Below, one piece after another: positions 1 through 8,590 of a DNA stretch of 59,775 nt. The position numbers and the translations under genes are program-made. Position 1 is the first letter of the stretch; every line of letters begins with the position of its first letter. Source of the stretch: Vulcanimicrobiota bacterium (GTDB lineage: Bacteria; Vulcanimicrobiota; Vulcanimicrobiia; Vulcanimicrobiales; Vulcanimicrobiaceae); contig JAFAJV010000078.1 in the NCBI GenBank assembly GCA_019235995.1, positions 172,372-232,146 of the forward strand, in the 5' to 3' direction. The notes beneath the pieces are model-generated. The model saw only the letters and a list, made by a program, of their open reading frames with translations, did no database searches and had not been told where the DNA came from.

Positions 1-1040
1 GCGCCGATGGCTACGACCTCATCGGGGTTGACCGTGAGGTTCGGCTCCTTGCCCGTCAGCTTGCGCACAAGCTCTTGAATGACCGGCATACGCGTCGCGC
101 CGCCGACCATGATGACCTCGTCGATCTTCGAAACGTCGAGTTTCGCATCGGCGATCGCGTTCTTAAACGGACCAACGCACCGATCCGTCAGGTCGCTGGT
201 CAGCTCCTCGAACTTCGCACGCGTCAGCGTGAAGTCGAGGTGCTTCGGCCCCTCCTGGTCGGCCGTGATGAACGGAAGGTTGATCGTCGTCTGCACGACC
301 GACGAGAGCTCGATCTTTGCCTTTTCGGCGGCCTCCGTGAGCCGCTGCATCGCCTGCTTGTCTTTACTCAGGTCTATGCCTTGGTCGCGCCGGAACTGAT
401 CGACAAGCCACTCGACGATGCGGTGGTCGTAGTCGTCGCCGCCGAGGTGCGTGTCGCCGTTGGTGGCCTTGACCTCGAAGACGCCGTCGCCGACCTCGAG
501 GATCGAAACGTCGTACGTTCCGCCGCCGAGGTCCCAGACGAGGATCGTCTCGTTGCCCTTCTTTTCGAGGCCGTAGGCCAGCGCCGCCGCCGTCGGCTCG
601 TTGATGATGCGCAGGACGTCGAGGCCGGCGATCTTGCCGGCATCCTTCGTCGCCTGGCGCTGCGAATCGTTGAAGTATGCGGGGACGGTGATGACCGCCT
701 TGGTCACCCGCTCGCCCAGATAGTTGCTCGCGTCGTTGACGAGCTTTTGCAGGATCATCGCCGAGATCTCTTGCGGCGTGTAATCTTTACCGTCGATCTT
801 AACGTGATAGTCAGCCTCACCCATATGCCGCTTGATCGAGCTGATCGTGCGATCCGGGTTGGTGATTGCTTGACGCTTTGCGAGCTGTCCCACGAGACGC
901 TCGCCGGTCTTCGTAAACGCGACGACCGAAGGCGTCGTGCGGGAGCCTTCGGCGTTGGGAATTACGACGGGCTGCGGGCCCTCCATTACGGCCACGACGG
1001 AGTTCGTCGTGCCCAAGTCGATGCCGACCGTTTTAGCCAT
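1..1040 (-). CDS. dnaK: Molecular chaperone DnaK (Hsp70), N-terminal part; C-terminal end lies outside the window
   Basis: Reading leftwards from an ATG at 1040 gives the Hsp70 nucleotide-binding domain, about 346 residues. It opens with the phosphate-1 motif GIDLGTTNS, continues through the [12 protein letters not shown] connect-1 region, the [10 protein letters not shown] phosphate-2 motif and the VGGATRMP adenosine-binding motif. The reading frame is still open at base 1, so the substrate-binding domain is off the edge. Hsp70 uses ATP to bind and release unfolded polypeptides with DnaJ and GrpE. The start is supported by a GAGG ribosome-binding site about 10 bases upstream. No CIRCE (HrcA) inverted repeat is visible in the 288 bases upstream, so its heat-shock control is not evident here. 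Identification is certain. Confidence 0.97.
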   Translation of the reverse strand, partial: MAKTVGIDLGTTNSVVAVMEGPQPVVIPNAEGSRTTPSVVAFTKTGERLVGQLAKRQAITNPDRTISSIKRHMGEADYHVKIDGKDYTPQEISAMILQKLVNDASNYLGERVTKAVITVPAYFNDSQRQATKDAGKIAGLDVLRIINEPTAAALAYGLEKKGNETILVWDLGGGTYDVSILEVGDGVFEVKATNGDTHLGGDDYDHRIVEWLVDQFRRDQGIDLSKDKQAMQRLTEAAEKAKIELSSVVQTTINLPFITADQEGPKHLDFTLTRAKFEELTSDLTDRCVGPFKNAIADAKLDVSKIDEVIMVGGATRMPVIQELVRKLTGKEPNLTVNPDEVVAIG

Positions 1041-1244
1041 GAATTTCGATACCTCGTTGTGATGAGTTTTTGATCCGACCGCTCCGGACCAGCTATGCCG
1101 GCGGTCGCGTCGCGCAGGCCGAGGTTGCAAGCCGTGCGCCGCACCGCCGGCGGCGCCTTGCCGCTTACGAACGGGTCGGGGAAATGGAATACCGCATCAT
1201 CATACCTGATACGCGGCAAACTTGTTCTACCCACTGAGGACACA

Positions 1245-1280
1245 ACGAAGGGCCCCGCGGTTGCAGGGCCCCCCTTTCGT
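1245..1280 (-). terminator. Imperfect hairpin, candidate terminator of the htrA transcript
   Basis: The arms ACGAA-GGGCCC and GGGCCC-CCCTTTCGT pair with a small bulge around a short GC-rich loop. It lies 49 bases past the htrA stop, between htrA and dnaK, which are co-directional. There is no clear U tract, so rho-independent function is uncertain. Confidence 0.45.
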
Positions 1281-1322
1281 CCTTCGACTCCGCCGCAGCG
1301 GCGGCTCAGCTCAGGATGACAC
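1279..1322. repeat. REP-like palindromic intergenic element
   Basis: The segment runs TCCTTCGACTCCGCCGC followed by a GC palindrome (CCGCCGC/GCGGCGG) and then CTCAGGATGACA. The end sequences CCTTCGAC and CTCAGGATGAC look like a dispersed intergenic repeat that I recall from many environmental genomes. A shortened version (CCTTCGACGAGCTCAGG) lies inside a lipoprotein gene at 35674-35693. Function is unknown. Confidence 0.4.
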
Positions 1323-1328
1323 AGCAGT

Positions 1329-2573
1329 CTACGGCTGCTGTTCCTCGGGTTGCTGCTGCTGTTGCTGTTGGACCGAGAGCGGCTGCTCGGCGGGTGTCTC
1401 GCCCAGCTTGATGGCCACGAACTTCTTCAGGCCCTGGGACCAGACGTTCAGGCGGATCGTGTCGCCTGGCTTCTTCCCGCCGATGTAGTCATGGAGGGAC
1501 TTGACGCTGTCGAATGACTTGCCGTCGGCCTGGAGAATCACGTCGCCCGGCTGGATGCCCGCCTGGTCGGCCGGCGAGCCGGAGAAGACCTGCTGCACCG
1601 CGATGCCGCCGTTGCCGGTGTAACCGATCTGGTTTTTGACCCCGGCCGTCAGGTCTGCCATGTAGATGCCGAGGAAACCCGTGTCGGTGCCCTGGTGTGC
1701 ACCCGGGTTCTTTTCGAGTGACGCCACGACGCTCCGAACGGTGTTGGACGGAATCGCGAATCCGATGCCCTGCGCGTAGGCGGACTTCACCGTCGACTGG
1801 TTCATGCCGATGACCTGTCCGTCGATGTCGATCAGCGGGCCGCCCGAGTTACCGGGGTTGATCGGCGCCGACGTCTGGAGCAGGCCTTTGAAGTCGATCT
1901 CACCGCCGTTCTCCGTGGGGATGGGCTCCTGGCGGTTGAAGCCCGAGACGACGCCGACCGTCACGGTCTGCTGGAGCTGCAGCGGCTCGCCGATTGCGAT
2001 CGCCCACTGGCCCTGCTCGAGGCGGCTGGAATCGGCCAGCTGCAACGGGGGCGGAAGCTTCGAGTAGCCGTCGACTCGGAGGATACCGACATCGGCAGCG
2101 AGGTTATAGGCGATGACGTGCGCCGGCACGTGATCGCCGTTCGCGAACACCACCGTGAGCTTCGTCACGTGACCGCCGTTGGGCGGCTGCAGCACGTGCG
2201 CGTTGGTGACGATGTCGCCGCGGCCGTCGATCACGAAGCCGGAGCCCGATGCCTCACCCCGATACGGCTGCACGATTCCGGGGCCCTGGCCGCCGAAGAA
2301 CTGCTGAAAGAAAGGATCCGCCGGTATGACTTGCTGGCCGTTCACCTGCTCGGTGATGGCCACCACCGACGACTTCGTGCGCTTGACCGCGCTGACGATG
2401 CGATCTTGGTCGCTGACGCCGCTGAGCGGCACCGCGGCCACCGCGGGCGGCGTGCGATCGGGTCCCGTCGCGCCGCCGAAGTGGCTGCTCGCATAGAGCA
2501 TCATAAGGAAGCTGCCGATAACGGCGCCCACAAGACCCACGATCAACGTGGGCAGTATACGATTCTTCACCAT
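1329..2573 (-). CDS. HtrA/DegP-family membrane-anchored serine protease with one PDZ domain
   Basis: A 414-residue trypsin-like protease of the HtrA family that acts on misfolded or signalling envelope proteins. Residues 8-28 are an N-terminal membrane anchor. The catalytic triad is complete: His126 in TNAHV, Asp161 in AADVGIL and Ser243 in GNSGGPL. One PDZ domain spans about 300-390, with GIQPGDVILQADG as a clear landmark. The C terminus is an unusual glutamine-rich tail with a run of eight Q. A single PDZ and an N-terminal anchor are typical of DegS/HtrA-like proteins rather than periplasmic DegP. It is co-directional with dnaK, consistent with a protein-quality-control neighbourhood. Confidence 0.95.
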   Translation of the reverse strand: MVKNRILPTLIVGLVGAVIGSFLMMLYASSHFGGATGPDRTPPAVAAVPLSGVSDQDRIVSAVKRTKSSVVAITEQVNGQQVIPADPFFQQFFGGQGPGIVQPYRGEASGSGFVIDGRGDIVTNAHVLQPPNGGHVTKLTVVFANGDHVPAHVIAYNLAADVGILRVDGYSKLPPPLQLADSSRLEQGQWAIAIGEPLQLQQTVTVGVVSGFNRQEPIPTENGGEIDFKGLLQTSAPINPGNSGGPLIDIDGQVIGMNQSTVKSAYAQGIGFAIPSNTVRSVVASLEKNPGAHQGTDTGFLGIYMADLTAGVKNQIGYTGNGGIAVQQVFSGSPADQAGIQPGDVILQADGKSFDSVKSLHDYIGGKKPGDTIRLNVWSQGLKKFVAIKLGETPAEQPLSVQQQQQQQPEEQQP

Positions 2574-2658
2574 CTCAAACGTATTCCGTAAGCTTGAAGG
2601 GGTTTTCTTTCTCCATCTACCCGCCTAACGGAAAAAAGTCGCAGATGGTGTCAACCGC

Positions 2659-2949
2659 TTATGGCGGCAAGCAAGCGTTCTGGGTGGCGGTCCAGGTGGT
2701 CGGCTCCTGCGGCCGAAGCGCCGGCGGCAGCTGCCGCGAGAGGGCGGCGCGCACGCACTCCAAGCGCTCTTCGCGAAACTGCAGCATCCGCATTTGAATC
2801 AACAGCCGCGCGCGGCGCAGTGCGCGGCGAGAATAGAGCGCATCGGGGGTGAGCGGCGGCGCCGTGGCTGCGGGGCGAGCGGCGGGTGACGGCGAGGCGC
2901 CGGAGCGCGCGGCGAGCAGGACCGACAAAAGGGCGAGAACCTTCATCAT
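2659..2949 (-). CDS. Small secreted hypothetical protein
   Basis: A 96-residue product starting MMKVLALLSVLLAA, a convincing Sec signal peptide, followed by a proline/alanine-rich linker and an arginine-rich helical stretch (about residues 40-75). The start is favoured by a strong GGAGGT ribosome-binding site about 8 bases upstream. The open frame extends further into rnj territory, but that extension lies opposite RNase J and is a shadow. It sits 85 bases upstream of htrA on the same strand and is divergent from rnj. I do not recognise the family; the acid/base helical part could be a small periplasmic chaperone-like protein (inference). Confidence 0.6.
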   Translation of the reverse strand: MMKVLALLSVLLAARSGASPSPAARPAATAPPLTPDALYSRRALRRARLLIQMRMLQFREERLECVRAALSRQLPPALRPQEPTTWTATQNACLPP

Positions 2950-3021
2950 TATGCGACCTCCGCCGCGTAATTCACCGCCTGCGCGCGGGGGAGCAAGGAT
3001 GAAGGGCAAAAAGCACCGCTC

Positions 3022-4716
3022 GTGAGCACCGACGCCCTGACCGTCCCGGCCCCGCCCTCGCACCCCTACGTGCGCATCGTGCCGCTCGGCGGCTGTGGCG
3101 AGATCGGCCGTAACATGACCGTGATCGAGACGAATGACGACATGGTAGTGGTGGACTGCGGCTTGATGTTTCCCGACGACGAGATGTACGGCGTCGACAT
3201 CGTGATCAATGATTTCACCTACGTCCGCGAGCGCGCCCACAAGTTGCGGGCGCTGCTCGTGACGCACGGACACGAAGACCACATCGGCGGCATACCCTAC
3301 TTCGCGAAGGAGTTTCGCGACACGCCGATCGTCGCGACGCCGTTGACGATCGCGCTGATCAAGGCAAAGTCGCGCGAGCAGCATCTCGGCGAGGCGGAAT
3401 TCACGGCGGTCAAGCCGGGCGACCGCATACGCTACGGCGAGGTCGAGGTGGAATTCATCCACGTGAACCACTCCGTGGCCGGCGCGTGCTGCCTCGCGCT
3501 GCGGACACCGGTAGGCACGGTCTTTCACACCGGCGATTTCAAGTTCGATCAGACGCCGATCGACGGCAAGCCCGCGGACTTCGCGCGCATCGTGCGCGTG
3601 GGCGACGAGGGCGTGCTCTGCATGCTGTCGGATTCTACCAACGCCGAACGCCCCGGACACACGCTGTCGGAGCGCACCGTCGGCGAGGCCTTCACGTCGA
3701 TCTTCTCCCACGCGAAGGGACGGATCGTCATCGCGTCATTCGCATCGAACGTGCCGCGGATCCAACAGACGCTGGACCATGCCGTGCGCTTCAATCGCAA
3801 GGTCGCGTTCTTGGGCCGCTCGATGCGCAATGTCGTGCACTTCGCCGGGTCGCTCGGACACCTGCGCATTCTCCCGGACACGATGATCAAGATCGAAGAC
3901 GTCGACCAGTATCCGCCGGAGCAGGTCGTGGTGATGACGACGGGCTCGCAGGGCGAGCCGATGAGCGGCCTCGCTCGTATGTCGGTGCGCGATCACAAGC
4001 AGTTTCGGATAGTGCCGGGGGACACGGTGGTGATCAGCGCGACCCCAATTCCCGGCAACGAGCGGAGCGTTCATCGAACGATCAACAACCTCTGCAAGCT
4101 GGGCGCCACCGTCATTCATGGCACCGACGGCCGCTCGCACGTGTCCGGCCACGCCTCACAAGAGGAACTGCTGCTGATGCTGAACCTCGTGCGGCCCGAG
4201 TTCTTCATGCCTGTGCACGGCGAGTATCGCATGCTCGCGGCTCACGGGAGGCTGGCGGTCGAGACCGGGGTCGAGGCCGGCAACGTGTTCGTCGCCGAGA
4301 ACGGTGACGTGCTCGAGTTTACCCACGAGTACGGTGACAAGGTCGGCAAGACGTACGGCGGCCACGTTTTCGTCGACGGCTCGGGTATCGGCGACGTCGG
4401 CGAGGCGGTGCTGCGCGATCGCAAGGCGCTCTCCAATGACGGGATCATCATGGTGGTCGTCGCGATCGACGCCGAGGAGGCGCGAGTCATCGCCGGTCCC
4501 GACCTGATCTCGCGCGGCGTGTTCTACCTTCCCGAGGCCGACGGCGTGCTCGACGAGCTGCGCGCGGAGCTGGTGACGACGATCGAGGGCGTCTCGGTCG
4601 ACGCGATGCGCGACGTGAACACGGTCAAGGAGCACATCCGCGGCGCATTGGCCGGCGCGGTGTACTCGCGCACGAAACGCCGCCCCGTGGTCATTCCGGT
4701 GGTAATGGAAGTTTAG
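3022..4716 (+). CDS. rnj: Ribonuclease J (beta-CASP metallo-beta-lactamase RNase)
   Basis: A 564-residue protein, the normal RNase J length. It combines 5'-3' exonuclease and endonuclease activity in mRNA turnover and rRNA maturation. The metal-binding motif is THGHEDH (His82, His84, Asp86, His87), with the beta-CASP segment following and conserved HVSGHAS and MPVHGEYR motifs near residues 370-400. The GTG start at 3022 places the conserved opening VPLGGCGEIGRN near residue 20. Its last 4 bases overlap the convergent dehydrogenase gene. RNase J replaces or supplements RNase E in many non-proteobacterial phyla, which fits the inferred lineage. Confidence 0.97.
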   Translation: MSTDALTVPAPPSHPYVRIVPLGGCGEIGRNMTVIETNDDMVVVDCGLMFPDDEMYGVDIVINDFTYVRERAHKLRALLVTHGHEDHIGGIPYFAKEFRDTPIVATPLTIALIKAKSREQHLGEAEFTAVKPGDRIRYGEVEVEFIHVNHSVAGACCLALRTPVGTVFHTGDFKFDQTPIDGKPADFARIVRVGDEGVLCMLSDSTNAERPGHTLSERTVGEAFTSIFSHAKGRIVIASFASNVPRIQQTLDHAVRFNRKVAFLGRSMRNVVHFAGSLGHLRILPDTMIKIEDVDQYPPEQVVVMTTGSQGEPMSGLARMSVRDHKQFRIVPGDTVVISATPIPGNERSVHRTINNLCKLGATVIHGTDGRSHVSGHASQEELLLMLNLVRPEFFMPVHGEYRMLAAHGRLAVETGVEAGNVFVAENGDVLEFTHEYGDKVGKTYGGHVFVDGSGIGDVGEAVLRDRKALSNDGIIMVVVAIDAEEARVIAGPDLISRGVFYLPEADGVLDELRAELVTTIEGVSVDAMRDVNTVKEHIRGALAGAVYSRTKRRPVVIPVVMEV

Positions 4717-5768
4717 CCCGATGACAGCATGACGCGGGAGATGACCGCGTCGGTGAATTCGGTCGTCGTCGCGTGGCCGCCGAGGTCGGCGGTAGCGATG
4801 CCGTCGCCTACCGTGGCGATCGCCGCGTCGTAGATTGCGCGTGACGCGGCCGCGGCACGGTGGTCGTGGACGTACGCGAGGACGGCGGCGGCCGCGAGAA
4901 TCATCGCGAGGGGATTGGCGACGTTCTTGCCCTCGAGGCGTGGCGCGGTGCCGTGCGGCGCCTCGGCCATGACCGTCGAGGGCGCGAGGTTTTCGTCGAA
5001 CGCGAGCACGACCGATTCGGCGCCGGCGATGGAGCCGAAGAGCTGCATCACCAGATCGGAGAGGCAGTCGCCGTCGCGGTTGAGCGCCGGGACCACGAGC
5101 GGCGCGTCGCCGGCCGCTGAGAGCAGTAGCGCATAAGTAGCGTCGATGAGCTGCGGATCGTAGGCGACGCCCGGATGACGGAGCGCGGCCGCATCCATCT
5201 CCTCTTTGAGCATGCCCTCGTACACGGGACTCACCGTATATTTTGGCCCGCCGAAGACCGTCGCGCCCGTCTTCGCGGCGTGCTGGAAGGCGTACTCGGC
5301 GACGTAGCGGCAGACCCGGCGTGAGATCGTCTCCGTGCGGTGCGCGACCTCGTCCAATCCGTCGCCGTCGCGCCACTCGCGTGCGCCGTACGCGTCGCCG
5401 ACCGCCATGCGCACGACTGAGATCGGCGCGTGAATTCCTCCGACCGGAAGCACACGCGGCAGTTTTCTTCCCGTGCGCGCGATCACCGACGCTCCGATCG
5501 CCTCCCGAATTATGCGGTTGGGCGACCCGACGTCGTCGGGTCCTTCGGGCGTGATCGTGGCCGCCTTGAGGCCGAGATGATGCCGCGTCATCGCGCCGGC
5601 GGCGTCGAACACCACCTGGTTGGCGGTCGCGCGGCGGTTGCGCAGCGACAGGTCGAAACGCTCGAACGCCAGCGCAAAGCCGATGACGGAGGGGTCGAGC
5701 ACTCGGAGCGCTTCGCGCAGCAACTCTTGTCCGGTCTGATCGCCCTCGAGGACGACGAGCGTAGCCAA
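4713..5768 (-). CDS. Isocitrate/isopropylmalate dehydrogenase family protein
   Basis: About 351 residues of the decarboxylating dehydrogenase fold, which oxidises a 2R-hydroxyacid with NAD(P) and Mg2+. Landmarks are EGDQTGQELL at the N terminus, NRDGDCLSDL, EAPHGTAPRLEGKNVANP and, near the C terminus, LGGHATTTEF. The TTG start at 5768 is chosen because GGGAG lies 6 bases upstream and the protein then opens LATLVVLEGD as family members do; upstream in-frame ATGs would run into ftsK. Substrate cannot be decided: the sequence lacks the typical LeuB LRKxLDLYANxRP stretch. It converges on rnj with a 4-base overlap and is divergent from ftsK. Confidence 0.88.
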   Translation of the reverse strand: MATLVVLEGDQTGQELLREALRVLDPSVIGFALAFERFDLSLRNRRATANQVVFDAAGAMTRHHLGLKAATITPEGPDDVGSPNRIIREAIGASVIARTGRKLPRVLPVGGIHAPISVVRMAVGDAYGAREWRDGDGLDEVAHRTETISRRVCRYVAEYAFQHAAKTGATVFGGPKYTVSPVYEGMLKEEMDAAALRHPGVAYDPQLIDATYALLLSAAGDAPLVVPALNRDGDCLSDLVMQLFGSIAGAESVVLAFDENLAPSTVMAEAPHGTAPRLEGKNVANPLAMILAAAAVLAYVHDHRAAAASRAIYDAAIATVGDGIATADLGGHATTTEFTDAVISRVMLSSG

Positions 5769-5805
5769 AATGAACTCCCGGAGTGACGAAGAAGAGATAG
5801 ATTCC

Positions 5806-7917
5806 ATGGCACGGGCGCGGCGTAGAGCGAATGCCAGGGCGAGGCTCAACCTCGAGATCGTTGGGATTACCGCGATTGTCATCGCCGTCCTCTGCGGGAT
5901 CGCCCTTGCGTTTCCGCATCACGCCGGAGCCATCGGCGCCTGGACCGCGGGCGGACTGCGCCGGCTCTTCGGATCGGCTGCCCCGCTCTTCCCGATACTC
6001 TTTGCGCTCTTCGGCGCGATCGTTTTCTTAGAAGTCAACGTGCCGCGCATGATCGCCGGTCTCGGCAGCAGCGCGCTCGCGTACTTCCTCATAATCGACG
6101 CGATGTTCGGCGCTCGCGGCGCGGCGCACGGCGGCGTGGTCGGCACGAACATTTGGTGGGCTCTTCGCGCGCTCTTCGGCCCCGCCGGCGCCTGGATTCT
6201 GCTCGGCCTCGCCGCGCTCTCGCTCACGCTGTGGCTGACCAACGCGAGCTTGAAGCAGCTGATTGGACGCGTCATCGTATTCTTCGGGGGCTTGCGGCCG
6301 CCCCAGCTCCCGCGGCTGCCGCGCCTGCGCGAGGCCTTCGCGCTTCCCATGCAGCAGAGTGTCGCCGAGCCGGTGATCGAGCCGGAGGTCGAGGCGGAAA
6401 TCGAACCCGAGGTCGAGCCCGAGCCGATTGTCCCGCCGCGCCCTTTCGAGCCGAAGCAGCTGAGCACGTCCAAGGGCGCGTATCGTCTGCCGGATCTTTC
6501 GCTGTTTGACGTGCCGCCGAGCCAGACGGTCGACGACTCCAATCGCGCGCACATCCTCGAGGACACGTTGAATAGTTTTGGCGTCGGTGCGAAGGTCGTG
6601 CACATCGAGCGCGGACCCTCGATCACGCGCTACGAGCTGAAACCCGAGCGGGGCGTGAAGATCTCGCGGATCGCGTCGCTTGCCGACGACCTCGCGCTCG
6701 CGCTGGCCGCGACGAGCGTTCGGATCGAGGCGCCGATTCCGGGAAAGTCTGCGGTCGGAATCGAGGTTCCGAATCAGACGGTCGCCGTCGTCGCGGTTCG
6801 CGAAATCCTCGACTCGCTTCCCAATCGAGGCCAGGTGCCGCCGCTCTGGATGGCGCTCGGCAAAGACATCACCGGCCGCCCGGTCTTCGGCGATCTCTGC
6901 AAGATGCCGCACATCCTCGTCGCCGGCGCGACCGGCGCCGGCAAGTCGGTCTGCCTCAACACGATCATCGCGTCGCTGCTGGTCGGCGCGACGCCCGATC
7001 AGGTGCAGATGCTGATGATCGATCCGAAGCGCGTCGAGCTCGCCGTTTTCAACGGCATCCCGCATCTGATCAAGGAGGTCATTGCCGACCCTCGGCTCGC
7101 CGCCGGCGCGCTCTTCGAGATGACGAAGGAGATGGAGTCGCGTTACGAGCGCTTCGCGAAGGGCGGCGTTCGTAAGATCGAAGAGTACAACGCAAAGTAT
7201 CCGCAGGAGCGGCTGCCCTACGTCGTGATCGTGATCGACGAGCTGGCCGACCTCATGCTGGTGGCGCCGGCGAAGGTGGAGACCACGATCATGCGCCTGG
7301 CGCAGCTCGCCCGCGCGACGGGCATCCACCTCGTCGTCGCCACGCAGCGCCCTTCGGTGGACGTAATCACCGGGCTGATCAAGGCGAACGTGCCGTCGCG
7401 CATCGCATTCGCCGTAAGCTCGCAGGCGGACTCGCGCGTCATCCTCGACATGAACGGCGCGGAGCGGCTGCTCGGGCGAGGCGACATGCTCTACCTGCCG
7501 ATCGACGCGCCGAAGCCGATTCGCGCCCAAGGCGCGTTCATCACGGCCTCCGAGGTGAGCCGCCTCGTGGAGTTCTGGGCGCGCCAGGCGCGGCCCGACA
7601 ACTTGCTCGACGTCGAGGTAGTTCCGGTCGGCGACGACGAGTCTGCGCGCCGCGACGCCGATCCGCTGTGTTACGAGGCCGCGAAGTTCATCATCGAGAC
7701 GAACTACGCCTCGACCGCGGCGCTGCAGTCCCAGTTTTCCATCGGCCATCCGCGTGCCGTGCGCCTGATGAAGCAGCTCGAAGACTTCAAGGTGGTCGGC
7801 GCGCACGAAGGCACCAAACCCCGCAAAATCCTGATCGGCCTGCCGGAGCTCGAGCTGATGGCGCCGAGGCTCGGCAAGAACCCGGGCGGTCAGCAAGACC
7901 TCTTCGCCAGCGGCTGA
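5806..7917 (+). CDS. ftsK: DNA translocase FtsK/SpoIIIE
   Basis: An ATP-driven DNA pump for chromosome segregation at the septum. About four membrane segments fall in the first 160 residues, followed by a short acidic/proline linker, then the motor with Walker A GATGAGKS and Walker B VVIVIDELADLM. It ends in the gamma winged-helix domain (YEAAKFII ... QLEDFKVVG), which reads KOPS-like sites. The ATG at 5806 gives about 703 residues and an AAGAAGAG site upstream; an alternative ATG at 5770 adds 12 residues but would leave only one base to the divergent dehydrogenase start. First gene of a seven-gene plus-strand run. Confidence 0.95.
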   Translation: MARARRRANARARLNLEIVGITAIVIAVLCGIALAFPHHAGAIGAWTAGGLRRLFGSAAPLFPILFALFGAIVFLEVNVPRMIAGLGSSALAYFLIIDAMFGARGAAHGGVVGTNIWWALRALFGPAGAWILLGLAALSLTLWLTNASLKQLIGRVIVFFGGLRPPQLPRLPRLREAFALPMQQSVAEPVIEPEVEAEIEPEVEPEPIVPPRPFEPKQLSTSKGAYRLPDLSLFDVPPSQTVDDSNRAHILEDTLNSFGVGAKVVHIERGPSITRYELKPERGVKISRIASLADDLALALAATSVRIEAPIPGKSAVGIEVPNQTVAVVAVREILDSLPNRGQVPPLWMALGKDITGRPVFGDLCKMPHILVAGATGAGKSVCLNTIIASLLVGATPDQVQMLMIDPKRVELAVFNGIPHLIKEVIADPRLAAGALFEMTKEMESRYERFAKGGVRKIEEYNAKYPQERLPYVVIVIDELADLMLVAPAKVETTIMRLAQLARATGIHLVVATQRPSVDVITGLIKANVPSRIAFAVSSQADSRVILDMNGAERLLGRGDMLYLPIDAPKPIRAQGAFITASEVSRLVEFWARQARPDNLLDVEVVPVGDDESARRDADPLCYEAAKFIIETNYASTAALQSQFSIGHPRAVRLMKQLEDFKVVGAHEGTKPRKILIGLPELELMAPRLGKNPGGQQDLFASG

Positions 7918-7922
7918 GTGCA

Positions 7923-8582
7923 GTGCGCTACGATCTCGCATACGCCATTCTCGCGATGATCGTGATGATCGTCGCAGCCGCGCTCTTTGCGGTGCTCGGC
8001 GTGCAGGTCGTGCACTTTGGCGAGCCGGCGTGGCTACAGGCCTGGGAGCGCTCCTTGGTCGGCCATTCGACACTTATCGCATGGTGGCTGACATGGTCGT
8101 GCTACGTTTACGCCATGCTCCCGATCGCGGTGATTCTCCTGATCGTCGCGTGGTTGGCGCCGGAATGGCGCGTGCGGATAATTTTCAGCGTCGTGGTGCT
8201 GCTGCTGTGTTGGCGCGGCGCCGATCTCTTCCAGCACGTCTTCGCGCGGCCCCGGCGCCTCGATTGGGTGGTCAAGCACGAGACCGCGTTCTCGTATCCC
8301 AGCTCGCACGCGGCGATCGCGACGGGATTCTACGGGTTGTGGGCGCTGATGCTCTACATCTCCGAGCTGCCGAGCGCCACGCGAAGGATCGCGGCAGTGC
8401 TGCTCGGGCTGTTCGCGATCGCGATCTGCTGGGCGCGCCTGGCGCTCGGCGCCCACTACCTCACCGACCTCATCGGCGGGGCGCTCCTCGCGGTCGCCAT
8501 CGTCGCGGCGGGACTCTCGATCGTTCCGCACGCGATCTCCGCCGGGCAGGCTGCGGGGCGGCTCTCCCGCTCGGCCGAATAG
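7923..8582 (+). CDS. PAP2-superfamily membrane phosphatase
   Basis: A 219-residue polytopic membrane protein with about six hydrophobic segments. The acid-phosphatase signature is present: an ARPR motif after segment 3, then PSSHA (phosphate-binding and catalytic His) and finally RLALGAHYLTD (Arg, His, Asp of motif 3). Members dephosphorylate lipid phosphates such as phosphatidic acid, PGP or undecaprenyl pyrophosphate; the substrate here is not determinable. The first motif lysine of the usual KxxxxxxRP is not evident. GTG at 7923 starts 5 bases after the ftsK stop; upstream in-frame codons belong to the ftsK shadow. Translational coupling with ftsK is likely. Confidence 0.87.
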   Translation: MRYDLAYAILAMIVMIVAAALFAVLGVQVVHFGEPAWLQAWERSLVGHSTLIAWWLTWSCYVYAMLPIAVILLIVAWLAPEWRVRIIFSVVVLLLCWRGADLFQHVFARPRRLDWVVKHETAFSYPSSHAAIATGFYGLWALMLYISELPSATRRIAAVLLGLFAIAICWARLALGAHYLTDLIGGALLAVAIVAAGLSIVPHAISAGQAAGRLSRSAE

Positions 8583-8590
8583 CTGACGTG

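Noticed and set aside
1041-1278. Possible CIRCE operator upstream of dnaK
   Set aside because: No TTAGCACTC-N9-GAGTGCTAA-like inverted repeat is present; a TATGAT hexamer (complement of 1199-1204) lacks a matching -35 element.
1329-1362. Run of CTG/TTG triplets at the 3' end of htrA, candidate unstable microsatellite
   Set aside because: It simply encodes the Gln-rich tail of HtrA; no evidence of variability.
4156-5922. 588-residue minus-strand open frame
   Set aside because: It lies opposite RNase J and in a second frame of the dehydrogenase; composition is Arg/Ala-rich with no motifs, typical of high-GC shadow frames.
6028-8073. 681-residue minus-strand open frame
   Set aside because: It is fully antisense to ftsK, whose motifs are unambiguous; the translation is Arg/Asp-rich and featureless.
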